Under the pieces are notes generated by a model, which was given only the letters and a program-made list of their open reading frames with translations, ran no database searches and was not told where the DNA came from. Below are positions 23,252-31,610 of a stretch of 34,313 nt of DNA, piece by piece (the stretch's first letter is position 1; each line of letters begins with the position of its first letter). The DNA lies in NCBI GenBank assembly GCA_030603565.1, contig JAUVXM010000023.1, positions 1 to 34,313 of the forward strand, in the 5' to 3' direction. The position numbers and the translations under genes are program-made. The stretch is from Candidatus Aminicenantota bacterium. Its GTDB lineage: Bacteria; Acidobacteriota; Aminicenantia; Aminicenantales; Aminicenantaceae.

Positions 23252-23503
23252 ATGTCAGGTTATAATACTGAAGTCAAACATAAAGAGAAGCTCTTTCATG
23301 TTCAGACCCAGGATAAAGGGCGCGGTGCCAATTATATCGAATCCACTATTTATAGATCAGGCAGAGTGCTTACATCAAAAAAAAATTTTTATACTTCATT
23401 CCTCAGCAGCAAAAATCTGGGAGAAAAAATCCAGCAGATTATCAAAGAACAACACAATACGGTTATTATAGAGATAAAGAAAGGGAAATTCGACCATCTT
23501 TAA
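23252..23503 (+). CDS. Small hypothetical protein (83 aa)
   Basis: I do not recognise a named family. The 83-residue protein is soluble-looking and basic, with HVQTQDKGRG (about 17-26), YIESTIYRSGRVLTSKK in the middle and a C-terminal KIQQIIKEQHNTVIIEIKKG segment that is probably helix plus strand. GAGGAG ends 8 bp before the ATG, and the reading frame keeps a protein-like composition throughout, so it is likely real. I have an impression of similar short HVQTE-D proteins in Acidobacteria, not verified. It is flanked on both sides by elements E3 and E4 in the same orientation, and its TAA stop is formed by the first bases of E4. Confidence 0.65.
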   Translation: MSGYNTEVKHKEKLFHVQTQDKGRGANYIESTIYRSGRVLTSKKNFYTSFLSSKNLGEKIQQIIKEQHNTVIIEIKKGKFDHL

Positions 23504-23700
23504 CCTGAATTATTCATAAAAGATGAAATTCAGGTGTGGCTTGTGCTCGCTTCAGCCACATCAGAATTTCATAAGATACAAATCTTTTCCCATAACGTTT
23601 CACGTTTTACAATTCACATTTTACGGTTTTTCCCATTTCCCCTTTGCTATTTTCCGCTTTTCCGTATCTACTGCAACCTCGACTCGTGAATAATCCAGAT
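23500..23700 (+). repeat. Modular TIR element (copy E4)
   Basis: Left end TTAACCTGAATTATTCATAA, right end CCTCGACTCGTGAATAATCC then AG. The hairpin module differs again: ATGAAATTC-N3-TGTGGC (23523-23540) pairs with GCCACA-N3-GAATTTCAT (23555-23572). The middle (23573-23660) is pyrimidine-rich and unrelated to E2/E3, but GTATCTACTGCAACCTCG before the right end matches them. The remaining gap up to 23748 has nothing else recognisable. Confidence 0.8.
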
Positions 23701-23748
23701 TCACCTAAATTTCATCTTTCAATTTACTGATTTTTAACAATGAAGCAA

Positions 23749-23777
23749 TTTACATTTTTGTTTATATTATATATATT
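23749..23777 (+). promoter_or_regulatory. Candidate polA promoter
   Basis: TTTACA (23749-23754), 17-bp spacer and TATATT (23772-23777). The region is very A+T-rich, so chance matches are likely. A palindrome AGTGA-N6-TCACA lies downstream at 23813-23828. Confidence 0.35.
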
Positions 23778-23839
23778 GATATTTATTATAAATAGTCCAG
23801 ATGGACCTTGTTAGTGATTAAAGTCACATTAAAAACAAA

Positions 23840-26515
23840 TTGCAGAAAAAAAGATTATTTTTGATCGACGGTAATGCGATCCTTTACCGTTCCTACTATG
23901 CAATACGGCAGCTCGTAAATTCCAAAGGATTTGCTACAAACGCAATTTATGGATTTTTAACTACCCTCAAAAAACTTAATGATAAAGAGGAGATAAAATA
24001 TCTTGGAATCGCATTCGATACAAAAGCACCTACCTTCCGGCACAAAATATATCCTGACTATAAGGCCAACCGCAAACCAATGCCTGAAGACCTGGTTGCG
24101 CAGGTGCCGGTTCTAAAAAAAATATTACGGGCACTTAACACCCCCTGTTTTGAAAAACCAGGCTTTGAAGCGGATGATATATTAGGAAGCCTGGCCGGTT
24201 TGGCTGAAAAAAAAAGGATACATACTGTAATAGTATCTTCCGATAAAGACTTATTTCAGCTCGTCAATCCCTCAATTTCCATATTAAATCCAGCCAAAGA
24301 TGTGTATTTGAACGAAAATGCAATTAAGGACTCCTTCGGCGTCTCTCCCTCCCAAGTCATCGATGTCCTTACTCTATGGGGAGATCCCAGTGACAATATT
24401 CCGGGAATCCCAGGTATCGGGGAAAAGACTGCAAAAAAACTGCTTTCCCGATTCGGTTCCTTAGATAATCTTATTCAAAACCTTAATCAGATAAAAAACC
24501 CCCGGGTAAAAAAACAAATAGAAGAGAACCTGGACCTGCTCAAGCTCAGCCGCAAACTGGCAACGCTCAAGAAAGACCTTAAATTCAAATTTGAGCTGGA
24601 AGATTTCGCAATAACAGAACCAGATTACAAAATTTTGATTCCTCTGCTGCAGGAGCTTGAATTCTCTTCCCTGATCTCCGCCTATATGAAAAAATCAGAC
24701 GCCAGGGAAAATAACTATACGACCATCCTTACAGAAGAAGACTTAGAAAAGCTTGTTACTGACATCTCTAAAACAGGCTTCGTATCCCTGGATACAGAGA
24801 CTGACAGTCCCTACCCTAATCAGGCTCGATTGGTCGGCATGTCATTCGCTACTCAATCTGGCAAGGCCTGTTACCTTCCTCTTAGGCATGATTACCCAAG
24901 TGCTCCAGCTCAAATGCCCCTAAAAACCGCCCTTAGACACCTAAAGCAAGTCCTCATTTCTCCCAAGATAAAAAAGATCGGGCAGAATATTAAATATGAT
25001 TATATAGTCCTTAAAAAGGAGGGGATCAGCCTCAAAGGAATCGATCTTGACACAATGCTCCTTTCCTACCTTACAGAGCCAAACTGGGGACAACATAATT
25101 TAAACCGGCTATCTCTTAGATACCTTCATATCAACCCTATTCCCTATAATGAAATCGTCGGAAAAGGAAAAAATGAAGTTACAATGAATGCTGTTGAGAT
25201 CGAGCGCGCAGCCCCCTATGCCTGTCAGGATGCTGACCTAGCCCTTCAGCTCAGCTCAATCCTCTGGCCGATAGTAAAAGAAAAAAAACTCAATATCCTC
25301 TATCAAGACCTTGAACTTCCGCTTATCGAAGTGCTGGCCAACATGGAGATGTGGGGGATCGGCATAGACACAAAGGTATTGGCCGCAATATCCTATGAGC
25401 TGAATGAACACATAAACAGGCTTAAGAAAAAAATCTATGCACACAGCAGCGAGGAATTTAATCTAAACTCTCCCCAGCAGCTGGCTGAGATTCTTTTCGA
25501 TAAATTAAAACTTCCGGCCTCAAAAAAGACAAAAAAAACCCAGGGATATTCAACCAGTCTAGAGGTCCTTCAAAAATTAGCCAAAGACTATCCTATCGCC
25601 CAATATATGCTGGAATACCGAAAGCTCTCCAAGTTAAAATCCACCTATGCGGACTCCCTTCCTAAGCTTATCAATCAGGAAACAGGAAGGATTCATACAT
25701 CTTACAACCAAACCGTTGCCGCCACGGGAAGACTTTCCAGCAGCAACCCGAATCTTCAAAATATTCCAGCCCGGGGATCTTGGGGGCCAAGATTCAGGCA
25801 GGCATTTATCCCGGAACCCGGCTATCTGTTTCTATCGGCCGATTACTCTCAAATAGAACTTCGGGTTCTTGCTCATATGTCAGAGGACCCCACTCTAATT
25901 GAAACCTTCCGCCAAAACCGGGACATTCACCAGGAAACAGCCAACCAAGTTTTTGGTGAAAAATCATCCCTATTCGAAAAGGAACTCAGACAGAGAGCCA
26001 AAATTATTAATTTCAGTATTATCTACGGCACTTCCGCTTTTTCTCTAGCAAAAGAACTAAACACCTCAAACTCGGAAGCTCAAAAATTCATTGACCTTTA
26101 TTTTGAGAGATATCCCAAGGTGCGAGAATACCTGGACAAATGTGTTAAGGATGCCGAAGAAAAAGGATACTCCGAAACCTTGTTGGGAAGAAAACGGCAG
26201 ATCCCTGAGCTTAAACAAAAAAGCAACCTCACCCGTCAAGCGGGACAACGCATCGCACTCAATACTCCCATCCAAGGGACTGCGGCTGACTTGATAAAAA
26301 AAGCAATGATTGAAATCTGGCAAGAGATCAAGCGAAATCAACTGAAAACCAAAATGGTCCTGCAGGTCCATGACGAATTAGTCTTTGAAGTTCCGAAAGC
26401 GGAATACGACACCGCCGAAGAAATCGTTCAGAAAAAAATGGAAAATGTTTTGCCTCTAAAAGTACCGCTAAAAGTCCACATAGGATGGGGAGTTAACTGG
26501 GCCGACGCCAAGTGA
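23840..26515 (+). CDS. polA: DNA polymerase I
   Basis: A-family polymerase for repair and Okazaki-fragment processing, 891 residues, full three-domain form. The 5'-3' exonuclease (about 1-285) has FLIDGNA, DYKANRK and the acidic EADDILG and SSDKDLFQL motifs. The 3'-5' exonuclease (about 300-480) keeps DTE (D318, E320), NIKYD (D387) and YACQDAD (460-466), so proofreading appears intact. Polymerase motifs are DYSQIELR (motif A, D668), KIINFSIIYG (O-helix, F725) and QVHDELVFE (motif C, D845/E846). The start is TTG at 23840; no ATG fits and the N-terminus (QKKRLFLIDGNA) is of the expected length. No clear Shine-Dalgarno sequence is visible. It stands alone between repeat elements. Confidence 0.96.
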   Translation: MQKKRLFLIDGNAILYRSYYAIRQLVNSKGFATNAIYGFLTTLKKLNDKEEIKYLGIAFDTKAPTFRHKIYPDYKANRKPMPEDLVAQVPVLKKILRALNTPCFEKPGFEADDILGSLAGLAEKKRIHTVIVSSDKDLFQLVNPSISILNPAKDVYLNENAIKDSFGVSPSQVIDVLTLWGDPSDNIPGIPGIGEKTAKKLLSRFGSLDNLIQNLNQIKNPRVKKQIEENLDLLKLSRKLATLKKDLKFKFELEDFAITEPDYKILIPLLQELEFSSLISAYMKKSDARENNYTTILTEEDLEKLVTDISKTGFVSLDTETDSPYPNQARLVGMSFATQSGKACYLPLRHDYPSAPAQMPLKTALRHLKQVLISPKIKKIGQNIKYDYIVLKKEGISLKGIDLDTMLLSYLTEPNWGQHNLNRLSLRYLHINPIPYNEIVGKGKNEVTMNAVEIERAAPYACQDADLALQLSSILWPIVKEKKLNILYQDLELPLIEVLANMEMWGIGIDTKVLAAISYELNEHINRLKKKIYAHSSEEFNLNSPQQLAEILFDKLKLPASKKTKKTQGYSTSLEVLQKLAKDYPIAQYMLEYRKLSKLKSTYADSLPKLINQETGRIHTSYNQTVAATGRLSSSNPNLQNIPARGSWGPRFRQAFIPEPGYLFLSADYSQIELRVLAHMSEDPTLIETFRQNRDIHQETANQVFGEKSSLFEKELRQRAKIINFSIIYGTSAFSLAKELNTSNSEAQKFIDLYFERYPKVREYLDKCVKDAEEKGYSETLLGRKRQIPELKQKSNLTRQAGQRIALNTPIQGTAADLIKKAMIEIWQEIKRNQLKTKMVLQVHDELVFEVPKAEYDTAEEIVQKKMENVLPLKVPLKVHIGWGVNWADAK

Positions 26516-26533
26516 ATAGTACAGTTTCTCCTA

Positions 26534-26793
26534 AACTATTCATAAAAGACGAAATTCAGGTGTGGCTCTGCCTCCTGCAAATGGGAAGCTGAGTCGAGGT
26601 GGATACTGGTAAATCCCGGAGAAAGCCATCCGGAACAAGGCGGGCATGGTTCCTCGAGAGAATCTCGAGGAGAGCGTTGTGAGGACAGGAAGGGATTTCC
26701 CCGCTGGGGGAAATCCCTGTCTTTCAAAGGGACTTACCAGTATCCACCCTTTACAACTTGTGCGAGTTTGAAAAACAGGTCAATAATTCAGGT
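26534..26793 (+). repeat. Chimeric TIR element (copy E5) containing a folded insert
   Basis: The left end (TATTCATAAAAGACGAAATT then CAGGTGTGGCT, 26537-26567) matches E4 nearly base for base, and the right end is AATAATTCAGGT (26782-26793). The second half of the E4 hairpin is missing; a highly structured 151-nt segment lies in its place. The 294-bp gap between polA and the next gene contains only this element, and the short open frames in it do not look like proteins. Confidence 0.65.
26598..26748. other. Cloverleaf-like inverted-repeat structure, possible ncRNA or foldback element
   Basis: GGTGGATACTGGTAA (26598-26612) is the exact complement of 26734-26748, and the stem continues by four more pairs (26614-26617 with 729-732) after one mismatch. 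Three hairpins lie inside: CCGGA 26616-26620 with 26629-26633 (partly competing with the outer stem); TCCTCGAGA 26651-26659 with 26663-26671, loop GAA; and GGGATTTCCCC 26692-26702 with 26707-26717, extended by GACA/TGTC with a four-base bulge. It is not a tRNA: no T-loop or anticodon arm pattern. I recognise no known RNA family. Confidence 0.6.
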
Positions 26794-26809
26794 GCGCCGG
26801 GGCTATCTT

Positions 26810-27934
26810 TTATAGCTGTTTTTTGTATACCCGAAACCGCTTGTAGATCACTCCTCCCATCTTTTCCATCTCCGCCCGAACTTTGGTATTAGTTTCCATT
26901 TCATGGTGAGTATCAATTAATTCCAAGCCAGCCTCATGCGCAGACATGAGCATTTTTACTCCCATCAGAACATCCAAGCCGCGGCCGCGGTATTTCTCTT
27001 TAACCCCTCCTAATAATAAATCCAGCTGCTTTGTTTTTTTTGCCGCCCGCATGATCCGGAATACCCCAAAAGGGAGAAGCCTTCCCTTGGATTTACGTAT
27101 CCCTTCTGTAAAATTAGGCATCCCTACAATAAAGGCTACAACTTCATCCCCTTTTTTAACTCCTTTAACAAACCTTGGGTCAAGAAGAGGCAAATACCGT
27201 TTGGCCAAATCCTGCATCTCTTCTTCTTCCAGGGGAGTATATCCATAAATATCACTTTGAGAGTAACACTCATTCATTAACTTCAGAACCGGCTTAATCC
27301 ATGGCTTCAGTTCTGCCCGTTTCCTAAATTCTATAACCTCAAACTCTCCTTTTCGTTTAATCCTCTCATAGATCTTTTTGTAAAACTCGGGAAACTCTTT
27401 AGGAATATCGAGTTTATAGACAAAATAATCGATATCTTTGCTATAGCCCTGTTTTTCTACCAGACCCGGCATCCATTCAAAGTTATAATACCCTGGAATA
27501 GTTACAGGACTGTCAAAACCTTCAATAAGGAAACCCTCGGGATCCTGGTCAGTAAATCCATATGGGCCGACGATTTTTTCCATTTTGTTATCCCGGGCCC
27601 AACTTTCAATACTACTCAGAAGTGTTTTCAATATTTCTTCGTCTTCCCAAGTTTCCAAATAACCGAATCGAGCTGTTTTCTCATTTCTAAACTGGTTGTA
27701 GCGACGGTTGATGATTCCCATAATACGGCCGATTATTTTATTGCCGCTATAAGCCAACAAAAGCTTAGTATCGCAGTATTTAAAACCCTTGTTTTTCTTG
27801 GCGTTAAAATATTTTTTTTCATCCATATAGATCGGATGTACCCAACTAGGATGATCTTTATGGATTTTTTCCGGCAGATAGATAAACTTTTTTAGCTCTT
27901 TTTTGTTTTTTACTTCTTTCAGGGTAACTTTCAT
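26810..27934 (-). CDS. GNAT-superfamily N-acetyltransferase-like protein
   Basis: 374 residues. The C-terminal half has the acetyl-CoA-binding pattern VKEKYRGRGLDVLMGVKML (R-G-R-G-L, about residues 309-327), and a VVAFIVGMPNFTEG strand comes before it. The N-terminal half contains GNKIIGRIMGIINRRYN (about 64-80), another GNAT-like beta-beta segment, followed by GPYGFTDQDPEGFLIEGF. The size and the two half-domains suggest a duplicated GNAT fold. Similar proteins of about 370-380 residues are common in Bacteroidetes and Acidobacteria and have no assigned substrate. GGGGA precedes the ATG. It is transcribed divergently from rnfC and alone on its strand here. Confidence 0.75.
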   Translation of the reverse strand: MKVTLKEVKNKKELKKFIYLPEKIHKDHPSWVHPIYMDEKKYFNAKKNKGFKYCDTKLLLAYSGNKIIGRIMGIINRRYNQFRNEKTARFGYLETWEDEEILKTLLSSIESWARDNKMEKIVGPYGFTDQDPEGFLIEGFDSPVTIPGYYNFEWMPGLVEKQGYSKDIDYFVYKLDIPKEFPEFYKKIYERIKRKGEFEVIEFRKRAELKPWIKPVLKLMNECYSQSDIYGYTPLEEEEMQDLAKRYLPLLDPRFVKGVKKGDEVVAFIVGMPNFTEGIRKSKGRLLPFGVFRIMRAAKKTKQLDLLLGGVKEKYRGRGLDVLMGVKMLMSAHEAGLELIDTHHEMETNTKVRAEMEKMGGVIYKRFRVYKKQL

Positions 27935-27971
27935 TCTAAATCCCCGGATAATTTACAAAATATTTTTTAAT

Positions 27972-28000
27972 ATATTACATCACTTTAATATAAAATACAA
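27972..28000 (-). promoter_or_regulatory. Candidate promoter of the GNAT gene
   Basis: On the minus strand TTGTAT (27995-28000), 17-bp spacer, TAATAT (27972-27977). It is a modest match in an A+T-rich divergent intergenic region. Confidence 0.3.
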
Positions 28001-28041
28001 AGCTTTATTATTATCGTCATGGTCCCGCTTTGTTTTTTATA

Positions 28042-28071
28042 TTGACAAAGACAGCCTAGAATTAATACACT
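28042..28071 (+). promoter_or_regulatory. Probable rnf operon promoter
   Basis: A perfect TTGACA (28042-28047) is followed after 18 bp by TACACT (28066-28071). It lies about 40 bp before the rnfC ATG and is the best candidate in the divergent region. No Shine-Dalgarno sequence is visible before rnfC. Confidence 0.5.
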
Positions 28072-28110
28072 TAAGAATTAAAATTTCAGACTGTTTATAT
28101 TTATATTAAA

Positions 28111-29430
28111 ATGAAAACAAAGACGTTTCCTCATGGTATACATCCGCAGGAATTCAAGGAAACAACCAGCAATAAATCTCTGCAACCGCTTCCAGCTCCG
28201 GAAAAAGTAATCATACCCTTACATCAGCATTTTGGCAGCCCCGCTGAACCTCTCGTCAAAAAAGGAGATGAAGTTTTTATGGGGCAAAAGATAGGAGAGA
28301 GCAACTCGTTTTTTTCCGCCTGTGTTCATTCCAGTGTCTCCGGAAAAGTGATGAAAATCGAAAATTACAATCACCCGTTGGGCAATCCTGTTCCTGCAGT
28401 TACAATTTCCAATGACGGCAAGGATCGTGTTTTTCCTGATATCAAAGAGCAAAAAGATCCTTTGTCATTAAATCCGGAAAAAATCCGCCAAATAGTCAAA
28501 GATGCTGGAATAGTCGGGCTCGGTGGAGCAGCGTTCCCCACTGCAGTAAAGCTATCTCCTCCCAAAGACAAACCTATTGACACGATCATAATCAACGGAT
28601 GTGAGTGCGAACCGGTGCTTACAGCCGACCACCGGCTGATGCTGGAATATCCCGATGATATTATTAAAGGTGCAGAGCTGGTCCGGATTGCAACCGGCGC
28701 AAAAAAAATTATACTCGGTATCGAAAATAACAAACAAGATGTTTACAACCTTTTACAGAAAAAAATTTATACTTTCCCCCTGGAAATCTCTCTGTTAAAA
28801 ACAAAATATCCCCAGGGCGCTGAGAAAAACCTCATCTCCGCCCTGCTAAAACGGGCAGTGCCCAGAGGGGGGCTTCCTTTTGATGTGGGAGTAGTGGTAC
28901 AGAATGTCGGCACTGTCAAAGCGATCTGGGATGCTGTAGCCGAGGGAAAACCCCTTTATGAAAGAGCCCTGACTGTGTCCGGGGCCGGAATCACTTCCCC
29001 GAAAAATCTAATAGTCCGGATAGGCTCTCTTTTTCAAAATGCCATCGACTATTGCGGCGGCTTGCAGGATAGCGCAAATATTCTGGTCATGGGCGGGCCG
29101 ATGATGGGCCTTGCCCAAGGGACATCCGATGTTCCGGTTATTAAAGGGACTTCCGGTATCCTGGCCTGGGCTGAGCCGGAGCATATAACCGAACATAACT
29201 GCATAAGCTGCGGCCGATGTGTCACTCATTGCCCCATGGGCTTAGTCCCTACCCAGCTTATGAAATACAGTAAATTAGACTATCTGTCCGAAGCGGAAAG
29301 CCGGGGCATTATGGATTGTGTGGAATGCGGCTCCTGCCAGTATTCCTGCCCGGCCGGGATTCCTCTGGTTCACTGGCTAAGAGTGGGAAAGCATAAAATC
29401 ACTGACTTAAAAAGAAAAAAGAGCGCCTGA
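28111..29430 (+). CDS. rnfC: Rnf complex subunit C
   Basis: Peripheral NADH/FMN subunit of the Rnf ferredoxin:NAD+ oxidoreductase, 439 residues. Visible features are the N-terminal barrel-sandwich-like region with HSSVSGKV, the glycine-rich GLGGAAFPT (136-144), NGCECEP (162-168) and two 4Fe-4S motifs near the C-terminus: C364/C367/C370/C374 and C403/C406/C409/C413. There is no long Ala/Lys-rich tail as in gamma-proteobacterial RsxC. First gene of rnfCDGEAB; its stop (TGATG) overlaps the rnfD ATG by one base. Confidence 0.97.
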   Translation: MKTKTFPHGIHPQEFKETTSNKSLQPLPAPEKVIIPLHQHFGSPAEPLVKKGDEVFMGQKIGESNSFFSACVHSSVSGKVMKIENYNHPLGNPVPAVTISNDGKDRVFPDIKEQKDPLSLNPEKIRQIVKDAGIVGLGGAAFPTAVKLSPPKDKPIDTIIINGCECEPVLTADHRLMLEYPDDIIKGAELVRIATGAKKIILGIENNKQDVYNLLQKKIYTFPLEISLLKTKYPQGAEKNLISALLKRAVPRGGLPFDVGVVVQNVGTVKAIWDAVAEGKPLYERALTVSGAGITSPKNLIVRIGSLFQNAIDYCGGLQDSANILVMGGPMMGLAQGTSDVPVIKGTSGILAWAEPEHITEHNCISCGRCVTHCPMGLVPTQLMKYSKLDYLSEAESRGIMDCVECGSCQYSCPAGIPLVHWLRVGKHKITDLKRKKSA

Positions 29431-30404
29431 TGACGAATAACAGATTTATCCTTAAATCATCTCCTCATTTTAAAGGTAAAGACTCTGTACCAAAGATCAT
29501 GTATGCTGTTATCCTCAGCTTGATCCCTGCAATTGCGGCATCATTCTATTTCTTCCGAATGAGAGCTCTGCTTATATATCTGCTCTCTGTTTCCGTCTGC
29601 TTGATCACAGAGGCCGTTTTCCTTAAAGCCAGAAAGAAACCAATGCATTCCCTCTGGGACGGATCTGCCATCATCACAGGCTTGCTCCTGGCGATGACGC
29701 TCCCACCCTCCCTTTCCCTGGATATAGTTGTAATCGGGGCCGTCGTATCTATCACTTTAGGCAAACATGTTTTTGGCGGCTTAGGCGACAATATCTTCAA
29801 TCCGGCTTTAGTAGGGCGTGCTTTTCTTCAGGTCGCTTTCCCGGTTGCTATGACAACCTGGATACCACCGGTAACCAACCAAATCAATACCGCTACCTAT
29901 GCCACTCCCCTCGGAAATTTAAAATTTCAAACTGCAGCCATCCAGGGGGCTCTGACTCCGCTTAAGGACCTTTTCTGGGGAAATATCGGCGGATGCCTAG
30001 GTGAGACTTCAGCTGTAGCGCTACTGTTAGGCGCCGCCTTTCTGCTTTACAAGCGAGCTATCGACTGGCGGATTCCCGTGGGGATTATTTCAATACTGAC
30101 TGTGTTTACCGGGGTTTTCTGGCTTACCGGCCCGGACAAATATGCTTCCCCTGCTTTTCATATCCTGGCAGGCGGACTAATAATCGGCGCATTCTTTATG
30201 GCCACAGATATGGTGACTTCTCCGATATCGCCCCTCGGGACTTGGATCTATGCCTTAGGAATCGGCCTCCTTATCGGGATCATTAGGCTTTTCGGAGGAT
30301 TCCCAGAAGGAGTGATGTTCTCCATATTATTCATGAACACTTTTGTCCCGCTGATAAACCGCTATACTCGGCCACGCATTCTTGGTGAAAGGAGCACGCC
30401 TTGA
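29430..30404 (+). CDS. rnfD: Rnf complex subunit D
   Basis: Membrane flavoprotein subunit of Rnf, 324 residues with about nine hydrophobic segments. DGSAIITGLLLAMTLPP (78-93) and DNIFNPALVGRA (120-131) are conserved family motifs. The likely covalent FMN-phosphate attachment is Thr159 in TYATPLGN. FFMATDMVTSPISP is conserved near the end. The stop overlaps the TTG start of rnfG by 4 bp. Confidence 0.96.
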   Translation: MTNNRFILKSSPHFKGKDSVPKIMYAVILSLIPAIAASFYFFRMRALLIYLLSVSVCLITEAVFLKARKKPMHSLWDGSAIITGLLLAMTLPPSLSLDIVVIGAVVSITLGKHVFGGLGDNIFNPALVGRAFLQVAFPVAMTTWIPPVTNQINTATYATPLGNLKFQTAAIQGALTPLKDLFWGNIGGCLGETSAVALLLGAAFLLYKRAIDWRIPVGIISILTVFTGVFWLTGPDKYASPAFHILAGGLIIGAFFMATDMVTSPISPLGTWIYALGIGLLIGIIRLFGGFPEGVMFSILFMNTFVPLINRYTRPRILGERSTP

Positions 30405-31006
30405 ATCTTTCAGCCAGAATGATCGTTGTCTTAACCGTAGTAGGCCTCATATCAGGAAGCCTCCTGGCTGTAGTCGGAATGCTGACCAAAGACCGGATTG
30501 CTTTTAATAAACAGCAGGAGATCGAAGCTGCTATCCTTGAGGTAGTGCCGGGGACAGAGATAAGTAAAGAGGTATTTACAGAAAAAAACTTTACTATATA
30601 CAGCGGGAAAAACCGGGACGGTAATCTGATCGGATATGCTGTTTATACTTCCGGAACAGGCTTTCAGGATATTATAAGCCTCATGTTTGGTACTGATCCT
30701 AATGTAACAAAAATCAATTCTCTGTCCATACTCGAACAAAAAGAAACTCCGGGTTTGGGAGCAAAGATCACAGATAAGGAACTCTTTCTCAGATTCTGGG
30801 ATAATAAAGACGCTGGCAGTGCCATAAGCCTGCGAAAACCGGCTGTCAGATCCCAGGATGAATTGGCCCCCAATGAAGTCAATACTATCACAGGGGCAAC
30901 CATATCGTCAGATAAAGTCCTGAGTATCGTAAACCAGTCCCTGGAGAAATTAAAACAATTAAAAAAAGCAGGCAAACTTATAAGCGAGGAAAATGATGCC
31001 GAGTAA
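30401..31006 (+). CDS. rnfG: Rnf complex subunit G
   Basis: Single-pass, periplasm-facing flavoprotein subunit, 201 residues. The N-terminal membrane anchor is at about 7-28. The FMN_bind domain has covalent attachment site Thr167 in NTITGATISS, the expected S/T-G-A-T motif. ETPGLGAKI (115-123) is conserved. The start is TTG with AAAGGAG upstream, inside the rnfD stop (TTGA). The 3' end overlaps rnfE by 14 bp. Confidence 0.96.
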   Translation: MNLSARMIVVLTVVGLISGSLLAVVGMLTKDRIAFNKQQEIEAAILEVVPGTEISKEVFTEKNFTIYSGKNRDGNLIGYAVYTSGTGFQDIISLMFGTDPNVTKINSLSILEQKETPGLGAKITDKELFLRFWDNKDAGSAISLRKPAVRSQDELAPNEVNTITGATISSDKVLSIVNQSLEKLKQLKKAGKLISEENDAE

Positions 31007-31610
31007 AAGCGTAGGAGCTGAATACATCAAGGGCCTCTGGGAAGAAAACCCGGTGTTCCGGCAGCTTCTGGGCATGTGCCCGACGCTTGCTGTAACAAAT
31101 GCTGTTATAAATGGGATCGCCATGGGCCTTGCGACCTCCTTTGTTCTGATTTTAAGCTCATTGGTGGTGTCCGCCCTAAAAAAATTAATCCCCAGCCAGG
31201 TTCGAATCGCCAGCTATATTGTGATCATTGCCACCTTTGTTACTATTGCCGACCGTTTTATGGCTGCCTTCTTCCCCCCCATATCCAAATCTCTAGGGCC
31301 ATATATTCCTTTGATCGTTGTCAATTGTATTATCCTCGGCCGGCAGGAAGCTTTTTCCTCAAAAAATTCCGTAGGCCGTTCCTTAATAGATGCCCTGGGG
31401 ATGAGTACAGGTTTTATTCTGGCCCTTCTGGTCCTGAGTTCGATCAGAGAAATATTGGGAATGGGAACCTTCCTCGGGCACCAGGTTATGGGAGCCTGGT
31501 TTAAGCCCTGGATAATCATGATCCTCCCGGCAGGAGCATTTATCACCCTGGGAATTCTGCTGGCAGTCGCGCTTGTAATTGAAAGCAAGACAAAAACGAG
31601 GAAAAACTGA
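30993..31610 (+). CDS. rnfE: Rnf complex subunit E
   Basis: Integral membrane subunit of Rnf, 205 residues, six hydrophobic segments. NPVFRQLLGMCPTLAVT (19-35) and YIPLIVVNCIILGR (104-117) are the signature half-repeats; C29 and C112 are the cysteines that, with two from RnfA, are reported to hold a membrane-embedded Fe-S cluster. GAGG precedes the tandem ATGATG start. The stop overlaps the rnfA ATG by one base. Confidence 0.96.
   Translation: MMPSKSVGAEYIKGLWEENPVFRQLLGMCPTLAVTNAVINGIAMGLATSFVLILSSLVVSALKKLIPSQVRIASYIVIIATFVTIADRFMAAFFPPISKSLGPYIPLIVVNCIILGRQEAFSSKNSVGRSLIDALGMSTGFILALLVLSSIREILGMGTFLGHQVMGAWFKPWIIMILPAGAFITLGILLAVALVIESKTKTRKN

Noticed and set aside
26536-26727. 63-codon minus-strand frame in the E5 region
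   Set aside because: It runs through perfect inverted repeats and has no protein-like features or ribosome-binding site.
26598-26748. tRNA or retron msr-msd RNA
   Set aside because: There is no tRNA T-loop/acceptor pattern, and no reverse transcriptase gene nearby; only a generic cloverleaf is supported.
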